Notes: generated by a model not told the origin, from the letters alone. Positions 1-13,111 are shown, counted from the first letter of the stretch. The stretch: DNA of 64,000 nucleotides from Litomosoides sigmodontis (GCA_963070105.1 OY718808.1:1303238-1367237); one strand, 5' to 3'. Numbers and translations: made by a program.

Positions 1-140
1 CATTTTTAATTTTATCTTCTCCTCGTTAACCAAAAATTCAATCGGTTGTTTGCGGTTCATGTTATTAGTGGTACTTTATTACAAATAGCAACATTCAAAA
101 AATTTGCATAAATCTCACAGTGTGAAAAATATTTCATTAG

Positions 141-1442
141 AAAAGAGTCAGTCGTCATCAATCGTTGAGCAAAAACAACGCAAATATTCTCGAAAAACTT
201 CCGGAAAATGCTTCAAAACTGGAAATCCTTCACAGGTTAGCATCTTCTATTTTATCTCCCATTATGTCATTACCAAATTATTCAATTAATTTTGATTAAA
301 ATTCGACTTCTGCAAGCTAATAATTCTTTTAACATTTTCATCTTTATTTTCAGGTTCTATCTTGGACAAAGATCACGATCAGTTTCCATTTCATCCATCC
401 AATTTGCCCAAAATTTTCGCCTGTATCACGAAGTAATGCTGTAATTCAGTAATTCAAATTATTAATTTGCCTACTTGATTAGGGTAAAATTGTTGAAAAA
501 AAAGTTGAAGATTAATAACAAAAAAAATGCAAATTCAAGATGGATATTCCTGTTTGATAAGTGAATTATCTACGCTAAGTTAGAATTATTTTGTTGCAAA
601 AATTTCCTCTTCATCTATTTCAAAACCACTAATTTTAAAGCGATAAATTTTAGCTCCCAGAGAATGTCAACAATTTAGACAACCTAAAGCAATATGCTCC
701 TCTATATATCGTCTTTGTAAACAATGATTTAGAATACAGGTAGGACGATGTTTCTTTTTTTTTTTCGTATAAACAATCGTATATAACTCTCCTCTTCTCT
801 CATATTTTATATTTAAATTTAATGAAAGCATTCTGCAAAATTTACAGAAAGGAAATGTTTTGCAAATTTTTGAAATAAATGAGAAGGAATGAATGCTTAT
901 GGATAATGTATGACAAATCTTATTAGGCATCTACCAGTACAGGAATGTCTGATGAATGGAAAACGAAGATTTTTCGTCGAATGTGGCGATAGAAATATCG
1001 TACCGTTCAAAACGCTCGAATATCTTATTCGACATTACGCCAATACATTTGCATACACAGATAGGTTTGTGAGAGACTTTGAAAGACGCGTGTAAAATTT
1101 GATTTAAAATGATGGGAGGCTACCTTTTTTAAGGCATCGCTTTCTTTTGTGAAAAAAAAAATCACTTTTGGCATCGCTCCTCCCTTTTGTGCAAATATAT
1201 TTTTCACCAGTTAGTTAGTCTAACTTACAGTAACCACTGGATGCTAGGTGAGACTCATTTCCACAAATTATTATTAGATATTTTCATAAGCGAATTCATT
1301 TTGTTAAAATCAAGAAAATATAACCACATGTAACCAGTAAGCTTTAAATGGATCTTCGAAACAATTTAGCCAAGGTCGCAAAAGTCGTTTTCCGGATAAC
1401 CCAGTGGACGAGTCAATTAACGACTTCAAAAAAGTGGACTGA
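141..1442 (+). CDS. SH2-like domain protein, 3' part of gene
   Basis: Five exons join in frame: 141-235, 354-432, 654-739, 927-1064 and 1370-1442 (TGA at 1440-1442). Each has a good acceptor (TTAG or TTTCAG) and compatible phases (2, 0, 2, 2). The joined peptide holds an arginine/serine-rich stretch (GQRSRSVSISS), then a segment like the second half of an SH2 domain: a strand with FVNNDLEYRHLPV, a strand with RRFFVECGDRNIVPF, and the helix TLEYLIRHYANTF, which matches the usual SH2 ending (F-x-(T/S)-L-x-x-L-(I/V)-x-H-Y). It ends with a 24-residue acidic tail. The phosphotyrosine-binding arginine strand was not clearly found; it may lie upstream of the window. The 5' end is missing. SH2 membership is an inference from the C-terminal half only; the exon chain itself is firmer than the family call. 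Confidence 0.5.
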
Positions 1443-2576
1443 AAACTTAATGTTAAGACAAAGATATCATCATATCTTTATTCAGTTCATTTCATGTACA
1501 TGAGCTGCAACTATAAAATGCAAAGACACACTGCTTAAAAATAAAAAATAAGAAAGTATGAATATTTTTCCTGTAAAGTAATTTCATAAATAACTTCAAA
1601 TAAAAACAATGACCTGAGGAGGAAGGACATGTGAGATCATCACTATCAAATATCAATTATGATTACCATAGTCATCAACCAATACCTCGTCTAGTTACTA
1701 TGCTGCAATAATAATAACTAAGAGAAAAGAAATACATCAAGAACCTAACGTAAAATTAAGCAATGAGTCATATAAACCATATAAACCCCAGAGGTCATAA
1801 TTAAGCAATGAGTCATAAAAATGGTCATATAAACCCCCCAGAATGTAAGGAAAAATTTGTAAATCACTGGTTTGGTAGATACGTTAAAATATGCAAATTA
1901 AAAGACAAAAAGAGCAAAAGTTGTTGCACGGCAAACATCAAAGATCGAAAAATAACCAAAAAGATTTACAACAACAGGCACGATACTCCACAAACTCTTC
2001 TATTGTAAAATATAAAATTATAGCAGCACAGGTAAACATTTTCTTTACTAAAAAATTGCACGCAAAAAAATTTTTTTTTCAAATTCAACAACAATTACAC
2101 AAGATTTTCTCTTCAGCATTTAACACTAATCTGGAAAAAATACTGTTCTGTTTATTAAAATTTTAAATTTTAAGAGAACTGACCTGAGCGCCGCACTTCG
2201 GTGAAGTACAGGAAATCACAGTATAATATGCTATACTTAAATATTTTGACGACGCCATATAACTAGTTAAAAGTTAAATTAAACAGACTAGACCATAATT
2301 GCAGCTTTCAAATGGTATCGTAGAAAGTATTTCAAACAGATTTAAAAAAAAAATCGTCAGTAATTCCAGATTGACAAGATGGGAACATTTCTCATGAAGG
2401 AAAAACTTCTACGAATGATGTTTTTACAGAGAAAACAATAAAACTGAAATTATCCGTAAACTGCTGGCAGACTTGTGCGCATAAAAGGAATTAATGACGA
2501 AATACGTTAAAAACCACATGCAAGAGAGACCAAAAGAATTACGCTTACCAAAAATACATTAATGGATGAAATAACT
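1443..2576. other. intergenic, between convergent genes
   Basis: The two flanking genes end toward each other here. I see only AT-rich sequence, short chance ORFs and the direct repeat listed separately. Confidence 0.5.
1755..1842. repeat. tandem direct duplication, about 45 bp unit
   Basis: Two adjacent diverged copies of a block starting ATTAAGCAATGAGTCATA and ending CATATAAACCCC, the first at about 1755-1791 and the second at about 1800-1842. The second copy has extra bases (AAAATGGT). It is not in a coding exon. Confidence 0.75.
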
Positions 2577-5468
2577 TCAATCATCATTTTGGACTTCACC
2601 ATTAACATCGCCGCCACTTTCTGCGGCACCTATAAAACAAGATAAAGGAAAATGATTGCTATTCACAAATTTCTGTATTCGATTTTTAAATATCCTAAAT
2701 TAGCATAGCTCAGTAATACACAAATGTAATTTTTTGAAATATGAACAATTCCTGATCTCAAAGCCATCATACGTAAAGGCCTTCTATAATAAATTTTGTT
2801 CAAATCAACAAATCAACCATGCTTTTAAAAATTCACTTACATTGTTCCCACATGCCGCATTTTTTACTGCGAAGTCTTTCTAACAAACTTCTGAAAGGAT
2901 CCTCGAACGCCTTTTTTTCTCCAAGATCCATTTCACATTGCGAACTTGAACTTTCTTCACTACTGTATGAACTTACATCGCAATCATGATGCTTAAATAT
3001 AAAATTTGTGCACATCAATGAATATTAACCAGCATTAAGAAATCAACATCACTACTTTTGCATGCATAACCAGTCACTGATCGCCTGAAATGAGCAGTGT
3101 GGCATAATAGCAATGTAGCAATGTGGCTTTACATACCACATAAGGAATAGGTATCAAATCTCTTGTTTAACTTACATATCGATATGATGCCAAACGACTG
3201 CTATCAACAGCTACACCAATTCTTCGTTGTTTTTTCAAAATTCTAAGAAATTATTTAATTCACAAAGAGATCTTCGTACATTAAAACCAGAATTAATTTT
3301 CTTAAAATTCTTATATTACAATTATCTTCATTTTTTAGGTCAGTTCAATTCCTTTGATAATGTATATGAATGTTCAACCTGCCAGATTCACGATCGCTTT
3401 CAGAACTGCTACGATCTCTGCCAGAGCGAGAATGTGTGCCATAACGGGACCTACTACTGCTGGAGGTATCTCTTCTCTTTTCTGATCGAGAAGCACTTTT
3501 TTTGCGATCCCTTGAATCGTCGCTGGAACTTTCTCCTTATTCTTTCCCTCCAAATATCTCAAGTACATAATTTTGTTCTGAATTTAGAACCAGTTGTTGA
3601 AAAAAAGTAATTTGCAATCAGTAACAAATAAAATAAGCCAAGCATTTAATGAAACCAATCGATTCCATAGTACTATTTCTGAGCAAGCTTTTAAACCACC
3701 TGTGCCGCTTAAAATCTCGGTCATAGTTTGGCATACGATAACTGCGTTTCTTAGCTGGTCGCGCTTGCCGGGAATATCCTTCTCGATGTGTCACGGAACC
3801 GCTATTTTCTGCCTTTGTATAAGTATTTCGCTGCAAATCAACATATTTAAATTCAAGAGCTGTAGTCCAAGCTTTAAAAATATGTATAGCTTACCGAACC
3901 AGCATCGGGAATGTTCTCGGATCGTTCGGCACAGGGAAATGATGGTAAACTGAAACGCTTATCCTGATTTTCATCAGTTATTCGACCGGTTTCCGCAGGG
4001 GATGGTAAGCTCCGTCTTTTCTCGTGATCACATTCACTAGGTGAAGGACAGATACACTGCTGAACTGAAGGTTTTGGAGGAAGAAAAAATTGCCGGCTGA
4101 AGCTGTCGAAATTCTCCAACATTGACAAAATATCACTCACCTAGAAATACCTCTTCAGTATTTCAAAAATTGTAAGACTAAGTATGAACTCCCTACTTCA
4201 TCATAATCTCTTACACCAGTAATGTCAACAGTATGGCTGTCTACTACAAAGAGATAAACTCACTTATTTTTTCCACTTATAGAAACAGTTAAAGTGAAAT
4301 TTGAATGAGAAGATAATCATGTTACCTCTTGCGCATATTCTGGTTTTAATAAAAGCTCTTCACGTATTTCAGTCAAAATTTGACCGAGTTTATTTTTTCC
4401 TCTCCATTTTGATGGGCTTAATGCATCTGGCTCGTTGATGTCTAAACCTGAAATGTTTATAGAAATGAACTTAATTTAAAGACGTCGCCGTCAGCAGTAG
4501 TATAAATTATCCCAAATGCTTCTTATTACTAAGCTCTCATTGAACAATAAATCGACGAAAAAGTTACCAATGCCCCATTCAAGATCTGTAGGCGAACATT
4601 CCACTAGCGTACTACCGTACGTGTAAAACAGCTTTTTCCGTAACAGCGGATTCTGCGTATATTTGGCAAAATTTCCTCGTCTCATCACGTCGCTACTTAC
4701 TTTGTTCCACCTAATTTACGACAGTGATAAATCAAAAGATGTAATAGGGCATAAAGTTTGGATCTGCCTGATATTTAAAAAAATTAGTATGATTTAGAAA
4801 ATTAAACTTCTTCCCACCTACACTGCGTTACCTACTCACAATACTTGAAAAGTATTTGGAAATCATTGAATAAAAGGGAGACAATCCGCAAGCATAAACA
4901 GTAACCAAAGCATAACCAAACATAGTAAGTTAACTCTTTGCTCTTAATAAATCCCAACTTGAAATCAAAATCATTGTTTGAGTGAAAATTAAACAAACGT
5001 TTCGCGCTCAAAATTCTTGATGCTACGTGAAATCATCTTGATTTTTCGTGCATCACGCTCATTCACTATTTGTTCCGCTGTTTCAGTATCACCAGCAGAA
5101 AGTGCCTTGTGATACCTGCAAACCTCCTCATTTCACCAGTTTGTCATACTATAAGCAATCCCTTGATTACATTTTTCTTTTTCTATGTTATACGGACAGG
5201 ATTATCCGGGTATGGATAAAATAAAAGAATGTATAATATTCAATCAGAGACCCAATTTATTCGAAAAATCTTCCAGTTCATTTAGAGGAAAGAAAAACAC
5301 AAACATGTAGTACTGTTCTGTGGAGTAATACCATCTTTCTTCTGGTTTCCCATTACCAACATCTTCAAATACTGTAAAACGACAGGGATGAAAATTGGAA
5401 AATGGACTGCGTATAGTAAAAAATAGGGTGAATTTTTCACCGCTTTCGGTTGTAACGATATTTGTCAT
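2577..5468 (-). CDS. NADAR (YbiA-like) domain protein with SR-rich C-terminal tail
   Basis: Exons on the minus strand: 5305-5468, 4999-5115, 4568-4710, 4326-4447, 3895-4140, 3700-3830, 3379 to about 3510, 3176-3221, 2841-2991 and 2577-2629. The first four encode a complete NADAR domain: FTIRSPFSNFHPCRF, the YYSTEQYYM segment with the conserved Glu, AGDTETAEQIVNERDARKIK, NFAKYTQNPLLRKKL, the ECSPTDLEWGIG block and SPSKWRGKNKLGQIL. NADAR proteins act on ADP-ribose or riboflavin intermediates (YbiA is an N-glycosidase). About 250 further residues follow: a Pro/Ser linker, a basic RQARPAKKRSYR patch, then an Arg/Ser-rich stretch (DSRDRKKSASRSEKRR) and an acidic, serine-rich end. Total about 435-440 aa. 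The acceptor of the SR exon is ambiguous (about 3510 or 3530). The ATG at 5468 was chosen because it directly precedes the domain. The tail suggests nuclear or RNA association, which is an inference. Confidence 0.85.
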
Positions 5469-6777
5469 TACTGCTATCTCTTATCCACCAACAACTCTGT
5501 ATCATATCCAGCAGATACAACAGCGATCAACCTGCAAACGACATGCAACAATAAGCAATCATCAATGCAGTTCACGAAACATGTAACATTTTCATATTTA
5601 ATAGCACTCCTGGATGTTTAGTTTGATTAGCATAAATGTTTATTGCTCGACATCACGTATCTCTTTATAAACTGTACAACAACTACAAATCTATTTCGTA
5701 GCAATTTGCCAACATATAATTTGCATGACATCTGAGCTCTTTCTCACGAAGAAACTATCCTGCTTAATGCACCAAACCTCACATCAACAGATGAACAATT
5801 ATGTACAGTCAAAAAAGCTTAAAACTGTGCAGTAACACTTACTGAAACATAACCCTACCACTCGAATTTTCAACATTACAGTACCTTTTGTTGCCGCCGT
5901 ATTTATTAGTAAAGGCTATGCATATCCAAGCGATTATTCGCCATCATTAGAACTGCTTGCAACTACCAACGCTTTTCTAACATCTCTCAAAATAGGAAAC
6001 ACCATATTTGCTTCAATCCATTAAACTCTCGAATAAAATGAAATTCAGAACGAAATAAACTTTCAATGAGATTATCTATACACATACTCATCTAATCTGC
6101 ACATGGACGCAACACCCCGCACCTCCCCACACAAATTAATTCCAGTAAAAAGAATTCATCGATAATATCAAGAATCCGACCAGGATATCAGAGTTGCTCA
6201 CGGCGAATATGCTACTTTGCCAATATCGAAAGGACAATGTAAGGCTCCCATTTTGATACCAAATAATTATTATATTTGGGATTGGGGGAAACTTTTTTTT
6301 GTGTAATTCCTTTGAAAAGAATTAAGAGATAAGGCAAGCACACGTATTTCTTTTCTTTTTCTTCATCAATGTGAAGCATTGCACGTAAAAATTATGCAAC
6401 TGTAATCCTTAAATTATTCTGTTTGAATGTATTTAATGAAGTTCTACTTGTTGTTTCGTTCAACGGGAGATGCAACAATATGTTATGAGCAGTTAGATGT
6501 TAGATGTAATCGTTAATTGACAGAAGCAATAAAATGGCATTCGTTGTGTGGATGCTTTAAATGTGATCGTAATTTGAAAGTAATAGTGTTATCGGAAGCG
6601 ATGAAATCGATTATGTGTTGCCTAACGCAGGAGAGCTCGGAAAAGAAGTGGTGGAATCGGAAATGGATTCGAAAGTGGAGGCAGATTGATTTCATTTCCG
6701 TAACATCTAATCCTGTTTCAAAATGGATTGGATATTTGAGTAGTATTTAGAGTTCTAAACGTGATAACGTCATCAGT
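5469..6777. other. intergenic, divergent promoter region
   Basis: Lies between the divergently transcribed NADAR and DPAGT1 genes. The open frame at 6517-6750 (+) has no family signature and lies just upstream of the DPAGT1 start; I treat it as noncoding. Nothing else is recognised. Confidence 0.45.
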
Positions 6778-9700
6778 ATGAGTATCTGTACTAATGTTAT
6801 TGCTACAACAGGAGGCATAGTGATGTTATCGTTATGGGTAAATGCATTTCTCAGTTGCGTTGGTGCATACATTTCATACCATATAATCCTGGAATACATT
6901 CCAATCTTTGTCAAACGTCAAATGTATGGAAAGGATCAATGCAAAGTATGCTGTCTTTGACATATTTGGTGTGATAAATATGTCAGGTGTTAGGGAAGAG
7001 TATTTTTGATGTGTTCGAACTAGGATAGACTGTTAAATTTTGTTTTTGATTTCATGAATTTGAAACAAATAAGCTATTACATTTTTTTTTTAGGAAAAAT
7101 GTTTGACTGATGGATAACAAAAGCCAATCCGAATATTTTTCATTCAGATAAACTTGGTTATTTGGTAAACCAAAAGTGTTTTCATTGGAAAACATAGTTG
7201 TTCTAACATTTTTCACTTTCCGACATTTTCAAACTTGTGAAATCTTTTTCCACACCTTCTATTTTAGACGGACAATATTCCTATACCTGAACCAGTTGGC
7301 GTCATATCAGCAGCTGTTTATTTAATTGTTATGTTTCTGTTTATTCCATTTCCAGTCTACGAATGGTCGCAGCTTGAGTAAGTTTATTTTGGCTGCTATG
7401 GACTATTATGAAATTTATGTCATTGAACCCAAAAATGTATATTGCTTTTTTTAGTTGTCTTTAGATTTACAGATCATCCGCTCCGCATCAAAAATTTCTT
7501 ATGTTCTTATCGGCACTAACGGCGATTTGTTCGGCAGTTCTACTGGGTTTTGCAGATGATGTTTTAGATTTGAGGTGGCGACACAAACTCTTGTTACCGA
7601 CACTTTCATCGCTTCCGTTGCTTCTTGTATATTATGTGTCGGGTGAATTGTTTGTTCATCGTTTATATGAACTATAGCCAAGTTATCAGATTTCCTTTCA
7701 TTTGAAGCTTGTCTTTAGTACTTACGGAAAGTGCTGTGCTGTTTCTGATGCGCAATACTTAAGTAACCCTTTTTTAGGTTCCTCAGCCACAGTAGTGTTA
7801 CCCTCTCTGCTTGGGATTTTATTTTCAGTTCCGGAATCCATCGACATTGGAATTTTTTACTATGTTTATATGGGCATGATGGTAAGTCTTCGAAATTTGG
7901 CAATTAGTTTTGCGAAAAATTTCTCGGAACTCTATTTTTATATTTTTACAGGAAAGACCAAATATTATTTTAGATAGTGTTTTGCACAAATGCAATCAAT
8001 ATTCTAGCTGGAATTAATGGACTTGAAGCTGGACAAGCTTTCATAATAGCAACTTCTGTTGTTATTTTCAATTCGATCGAAGTAAGCTTCTATCTTGAAA
8101 TTGATGACTTTACTAATTGTTTAGAACTGTATAGTCAAAGCGAAATAACACGACAAAGTTGCAAGTTTGAAATCGAAGGTCTAAGAACAAAACTTTTGAA
8201 TTTTGGAAATTGGAGTTGAGCAGTTTTACTTGGAGTTTAAAAAGTTTGCTATTTGACTATATCTTTATTATTGTTTGGTTATTAACATAATTTTGTTTTA
8301 TTGGTCTTCATTTTTATTCCAAGAATTAACCCAAACGAATCATGTTAACTTTTTTGCAGTTAATTCGGCTGAATTCATCGCTTTCATGGTATCACTCACT
8401 TTCTCTTTATATCTTGCTCCCTTTTTTGGGAACGACATCTGTTCTGCTATATTTCAACTGGTGACTACTTGATTTGTTTTTCTCCAAAATCTTATTTTTG
8501 GTATATGTAGGCTATCTTACCATATTAGCTTACCATCCTTGAAATTTCTGTATTATTTATTTTATTGTTGATCCAAACTTAGGTATCCAGCACGAGTGTT
8601 TGTTGGCGACACATTTTGTTATTGGGCCGGAATGACCATGGCTTCAGCTTGCATTCTTGGTCATTTTAGCAAAACTATGGCACTATTTTTGATCCCACAG
8701 GTAAGTTCGCTTGTAGCAGATTTTTTCCATCGCTCAATAATTTTGGCTTTTTGTTTGATTAATTTCATTGTGACGAATGCTTTTTTATGTTGAAATATCT
8801 TGAACTTTCGGTTATTGCGAGTCTGTATTTGCTTCATGTGTTGTTTATGCATTCACATAAAACTTGTATCACTGTTAGTTGGGGAAATTTACTTTTCAGC
8901 TGAATTGACGAATTATTGCAAAGTGATTGACTTAGTTAAGAGGTTGATCGTTATCAAACATAAGTGAAATATTGTGTTGTATGATGAGATTAACAATTAT
9001 TGCTTAAAACAACAATAACGGGAAGTGATACATTTTTATATTACCATTAACTTGATGTTTAACATCACTTTATGGGAACCACAAACTTGTTGCTTTCCAG
9101 ATTTTCAATTTTATTTATTCAATTCCTCAACTTCTCCATTTTCTTCCTTGTCCGCGTCATCGATTGCCGAAGTATGACAGCAAAACTGACACCGTTGACA
9201 TGAGTACCATTGAATTCAAAGAAAATGGTCATATATTGCTTGTTTTTTCTCTACATTTTTCCATAAAGCAGTTTGTTCAGTTCATTTTTTGTTGGCTTGA
9301 GGTAAAACACCTAATTCACTTTCGCTGTTAATAAGTTTTCAGTATTCCCCACATATTTGTTGTCTATAATGTGCAAGAATTCATTTGTTAAAATATCTGC
9401 TTTACTAAATACTAAACCACTGTTGTTAGTGGCTATAAGATTTCAATTACTGATATCTTTTTTTCATTGCAGACTGCAAACCGTTAGCCAAAGTAACGCT
9501 ATATTTTTTGGATGCGTGTGGTTTGTTGCACAAGCATACTGTCGAAAAGGATGGTATGAAGTAAGGGTTTTCATATTTTATCCATAGTAAGTAGGTTGCT
9601 CCCATAAAATGAAGTGTTTTTTAAATCGATTTTCTGTTAACATCCGCATTTGGTAGAGAAAAAGGACGGAGAAGTTATCGCACTGCTTTCGATATGTTTT

Positions 9701-9881
9701 TTATTTCAGGTGGACAATTATCAACAATCTAACACTAATAAATCTGGTTCTAAAATTTACGGGTCCAATTCATGAAAAAAAATTAACGGAGGCACTTCTA
9801 ATATTGCAAGTCTTTTTTTCAGTTTTAGCGTTTTTTATTCGATTTTATGTTGCTCATCTAATGTATGAAGTCGTTTTATAA
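6778..9881 (+). CDS. algn-7: UDP-GlcNAc:dolichyl-phosphate GlcNAc-1-phosphotransferase (DPAGT1/ALG7)
   Basis: Ten phase-compatible exons: 6778-6945, 7268-7377, 7473-7642, 7778-7881, 7974-8081, 8360-8460, 8583-8700, 9101-9227, 9473-9560 and 9710-9881, giving 421 aa (human enzyme 408). It is a polytopic ER membrane enzyme that transfers GlcNAc-1-P from UDP-GlcNAc to dolichyl phosphate, the committed step of N-glycan precursor synthesis and the target of tunicamycin. Landmarks: [16 protein letters not shown] carrying the Asp pair, [19 protein letters not shown] followed by [43 protein letters not shown], and the C-terminal [18 protein letters not shown] segment. The last exon ends with a final membrane helix and TAA at 9879-9881. 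The start at 6778 gives one N-terminal membrane segment in the expected place. No lesions were seen. The symbol follows the C. elegans name. Confidence 0.95.
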
Positions 9882-10586
9882 ACAGAAGTTGGAAGTCAAC
9901 TCTTCTTAATGTTATTAAGAAATTGAGGCCTTATGTTTTTGCTCAAAACTAGGAAAAAATTTATGAGATCAATTTTTTACATTATAAGTCTCATCGATAC
10001 CTCAACCTATAGTGAATTACAATGTTATTTTTGTTGTTTAACGGTATATATGTGTATTTATTTATTTATTTTAATGTATTTGTTATTTTATATTTATAGT
10101 TAGAAAGGGTAATCAGAACTTAATCAAGTTTCGAAAACTTTTATTTTCTCAACATATTTATTGACGGCGTCATCACAAGATTGTTTTAAATTTAATTTGG
10201 GTGCATTTTTGTTAAAAAAATATCCAGTCACTTCTGCATTACCAAAAATTGTAGGCAGTGATACCGGTTGAAATTTTTTTCTACTTTCGAAGGTAGTCAG
10301 TTGCAACATATGCTTTTAAACATTACTGAAACATTGATTTTCACAGAGGGGTAGCTAGATAATTGATAATTGTGGAAAAATTTTTAATTTTTTCCAATGG
10401 GAAGTCAATATTGCATTTTGCGGAAAGATCTGATTAAGATTAGAGCATATTTAGCAAATCATAGGAACGTAACAAGTTCAAAACAACAGTACTTTGCACC
10501 TGAGGAGTACGCAATATACAGAAGCAAAAACAGCGTGGTATTTAATGTGCTAACACCCTTACTTTCAAGATAAATTTTTGCATAAT
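9882..10586. other. intergenic between convergent 3' ends
   Basis: 3' flanks of DPAGT1 (+) and TANGO2 copy 1 (-). Very AT-rich, no supported gene. Confidence 0.5.
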
Positions 10587-13111
10587 TCAAATTAGTTGGA
10601 AGTGGAATATTCGCTCGGTCCAAGTGTCTTCGCTTGCTCTTCGCTCTCCTGCTTCCATTGATTTCTCATAATATGTAACCCGATTGTTACGATCAACAAT
10701 AATAATCGTGTGTGATCTAAAACTAGAGGGCATTAGGCTTGTATGAGGAGCTTATTTACTCCGTTTTAGAGAATTCCTCGAAATTCACAAATGATGTGTA
10801 ACTTAGTATAATTTGAAGATAAAAAATCAGATAAGGAACCTGGTACCATAAGGAATACCGTCAGGAAACTTCACGAAAATGGCGGTACGATACTTACAAA
10901 TCTCGGTGGATCGGCCACATCGTCGTTTTAACTGATCATCAGGAAAACATCTGCAAAGCGTTTGCTGATGTAATAATTCGTAAATTTCTGATTAAAATTG
11001 GAAAAAGAGTAAGGATTTTATCGAAGTAACTCTTAAGAATAGTGCGGAAGAGGGTGGACCTCAGTAAACGATATTGCTTTGGAGCTAGAAAACATTAAGA
11101 CTTGAAATATGCCCTGTTTCATTCCATTTTAACCTATTACTTTCAATTCAACCTAGCCTTATGTTCATCATCAATTTGAGTGTGCCTTTTCATTATTAAT
11201 ATTAATTTTAATCAACTTAATCGATTGTTAAGCTTACATCACAAAAGCGGTCGGTTTGATGTGCAGCTGATGTTCATAAAATTACAGCAATGAAAACTCC
11301 AAAAACACTGTCCAGATTCCATGGCGGTTTTTTCTGATTTTTACAAATATAATTTTAAAGGAAAAACTAACTGATGTTTATCGGTAGCTAGCTGTAGAAG
11401 ATGTTCAATAATTTGTGCTTCTGAATAATTTTTGCTATTTATTTCTTCAATAATGGTGCTCATTTTTTCTATACCTCGTTGCACCTTTTTAAACGGTTCA
11501 CGTGGTGGGCTGTTGCTAAAACCATGGATACCTGTAAGAGAGTGGATGAATTTGAGGAAAATAAAGAGAAAGAAGAATCGTAAAAGATCGGATAGCACTT
11601 GTGAAGTGTTTCATGAAGATAGTAACCTGATGGATATTTGGTAATTTCAATTTCATCATCTGGCTGGTATGTTAGACCTGCAAGTTCATACTGATCATAT
11701 TCATTTCTGAAATACGCAATTTTATTCTACATTAATTAAAAAGGAGAAAAAGCGGCATTTTGTAAATAGCACAAAACGTGTAAAACTTAATGAATAATGT
11801 AAGTTTTGAAGTTTTTCATAGTTTAAAGGAGTTTTTTTCCCCTTCGAATTTTTAAAAAGAGCATTTTCATTTTCGCATTTTTCGCAATAGTGACACATAA
11901 TTTGCATTCCGCAATGTCTGGTGCTAGTTAAAGAGCTTGAACTAAAAATTTAACTCTGAAAACAAAGTATCTGAAATGCATTGTATTCGTTTGCCGTGCG
12001 TGACAATGATTCACAAAATTCTTCTGGTTTTTTCTTTGATTTCGCATAATCAAGCGGCAATACTCCTGGAAATATCATTTATTAACTTTTAAAACTTTCT
12101 AGGTCGTAAAGTACGACAGTTTTTTTTGTTAGATTGTTTTGCAAATTTAGATAGGTATTCCTTCCAACTAGCCTTTGAACAATTGCTAAAATTGTTAGAA
12201 TAAAAAAAATATTAATGAAATGCTTTGGTTGAATTTCTCAAAGACAACTTTTTTTTGCCCATAAATTAAAACTATACACTTTCATTTCAGAAGAAATTAT
12301 GACCTCGTAATCATAGGACTAAATTCTAGCCGTGGTAAGATTAGGTAGCAGAAACGCTGATTTATCTTCCAGTAGTACTGTTGAGAATCAACAGCAATTA
12401 CCGATTTCTCTTCTATGTAAGGTAGAAGGGAGGGATATGGAAAGGAAATGAGAAAAAAGGAGAGAAATGTGACGGACGGTAGTGAAATTTCACTGCCTTC
12501 TCCTATCTATCACTGTGCATTGCCGTAATGATGTAAAATTGAAGTAACTAAAATAAAATATACGACAAATAGAAAAATTAGTTAGTGGATGAAATGCTAA
12601 CGCTCGACCTCTGGTAGCAGAATTTGATTTCATTTTATGCATCGGTACAGTTATTGTTAATAAATTACTAATATGACCGGTAGTACTCATACATAGCCAT
12701 GTTCCACGTGCACTTTCCCTTTCATCTCGCCCTAAAAGAAAAAAAAATTGTTTATGTTGGAATTTATGATTTGAGTGATTAAGTTTTTGGTTTAGAAATT
12801 CCTTAAATGTCGTAGGAAATGTTTTTGGACTGACAAGATTTCGAACTATCGCTTGGTATGTTTTCGTCTCGAGACGTAAATGCTTCTACAGAACACGTGA
12901 GCCGGGAATAATTGAAACTTTAATTAATTTCTTTCACTTTAATTAATAAGTTTGTTTGTGAACAGGTTATTTATAAAATACCAGCAAGGATATCATTTTC
13001 CCATCTGGCAATACTGGTTGGCCGAGTGAGCAGCTCATCACGATTATTTAGCAGAATTAATTTGTATTTGGCGTTTGGATTTTGCTCCACGTATACAAGC
13101 GTTATGCACAT
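10587..13111 (-). CDS. TANGO2: TANGO2/HRG-9-like NRDE protein, copy 1 (one splice junction out of phase)
   Basis: Minus-strand exons: 12982-13111, 12609-12731, 11955-12065, 11627-11706, 11372-11531, 10840-10950 and 10587-10716. TANGO2 proteins (HRG-9 and HRG-10 in C. elegans) are cytosolic or mitochondria-associated and linked to heme mobilisation. The N-terminus MCITLVYVE leads to LILLNNRDELLTRP, the family NNRDE motif with Cys2 in the Ntn-hydrolase-like position. Later blocks are RGTWLCM, IHGFSNSPPREPFKKV, IPYGTRSHTIIIVD and the C-terminal TWTERIFHFQL. About 281 aa would be expected. All junctions agree in phase except exon 3 to exon 4: exon 3 can only stop at 11955 (phase 1), while exon 4 needs phase 2. 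The site reads CAGAGTTAAA; one extra G would restore a GT donor and the frame. So either a one-base sequence error or a real lesion is present. Everything downstream is conserved. Confidence 0.85.
11953..11956 (-). other. probable one-base deletion at a splice donor in TANGO2 copy 1
   Basis: Minus strand reads ..TTT CAG A|GTTAAA. The only nearby donors (here and six bases upstream of CAG) give phase 1, while the next exon (acceptor TATTTCAG, exon from 11706) needs phase 2. In the neighbouring copy the equivalent junction (CATCG|GT..) is phase 2. A stop (TAA) follows at once if the site is read through. Confidence 0.7.

Noticed and set aside
3227..3610. 127-codon plus-strand frame with several Cys
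   Set aside because: Antisense shadow of the SR-rich exons and introns of the NADAR gene.
6517..6750. 77-codon frame upstream of DPAGT1
   Set aside because: No splice sites in phase with DPAGT1 and no resemblance to the family N-terminus.
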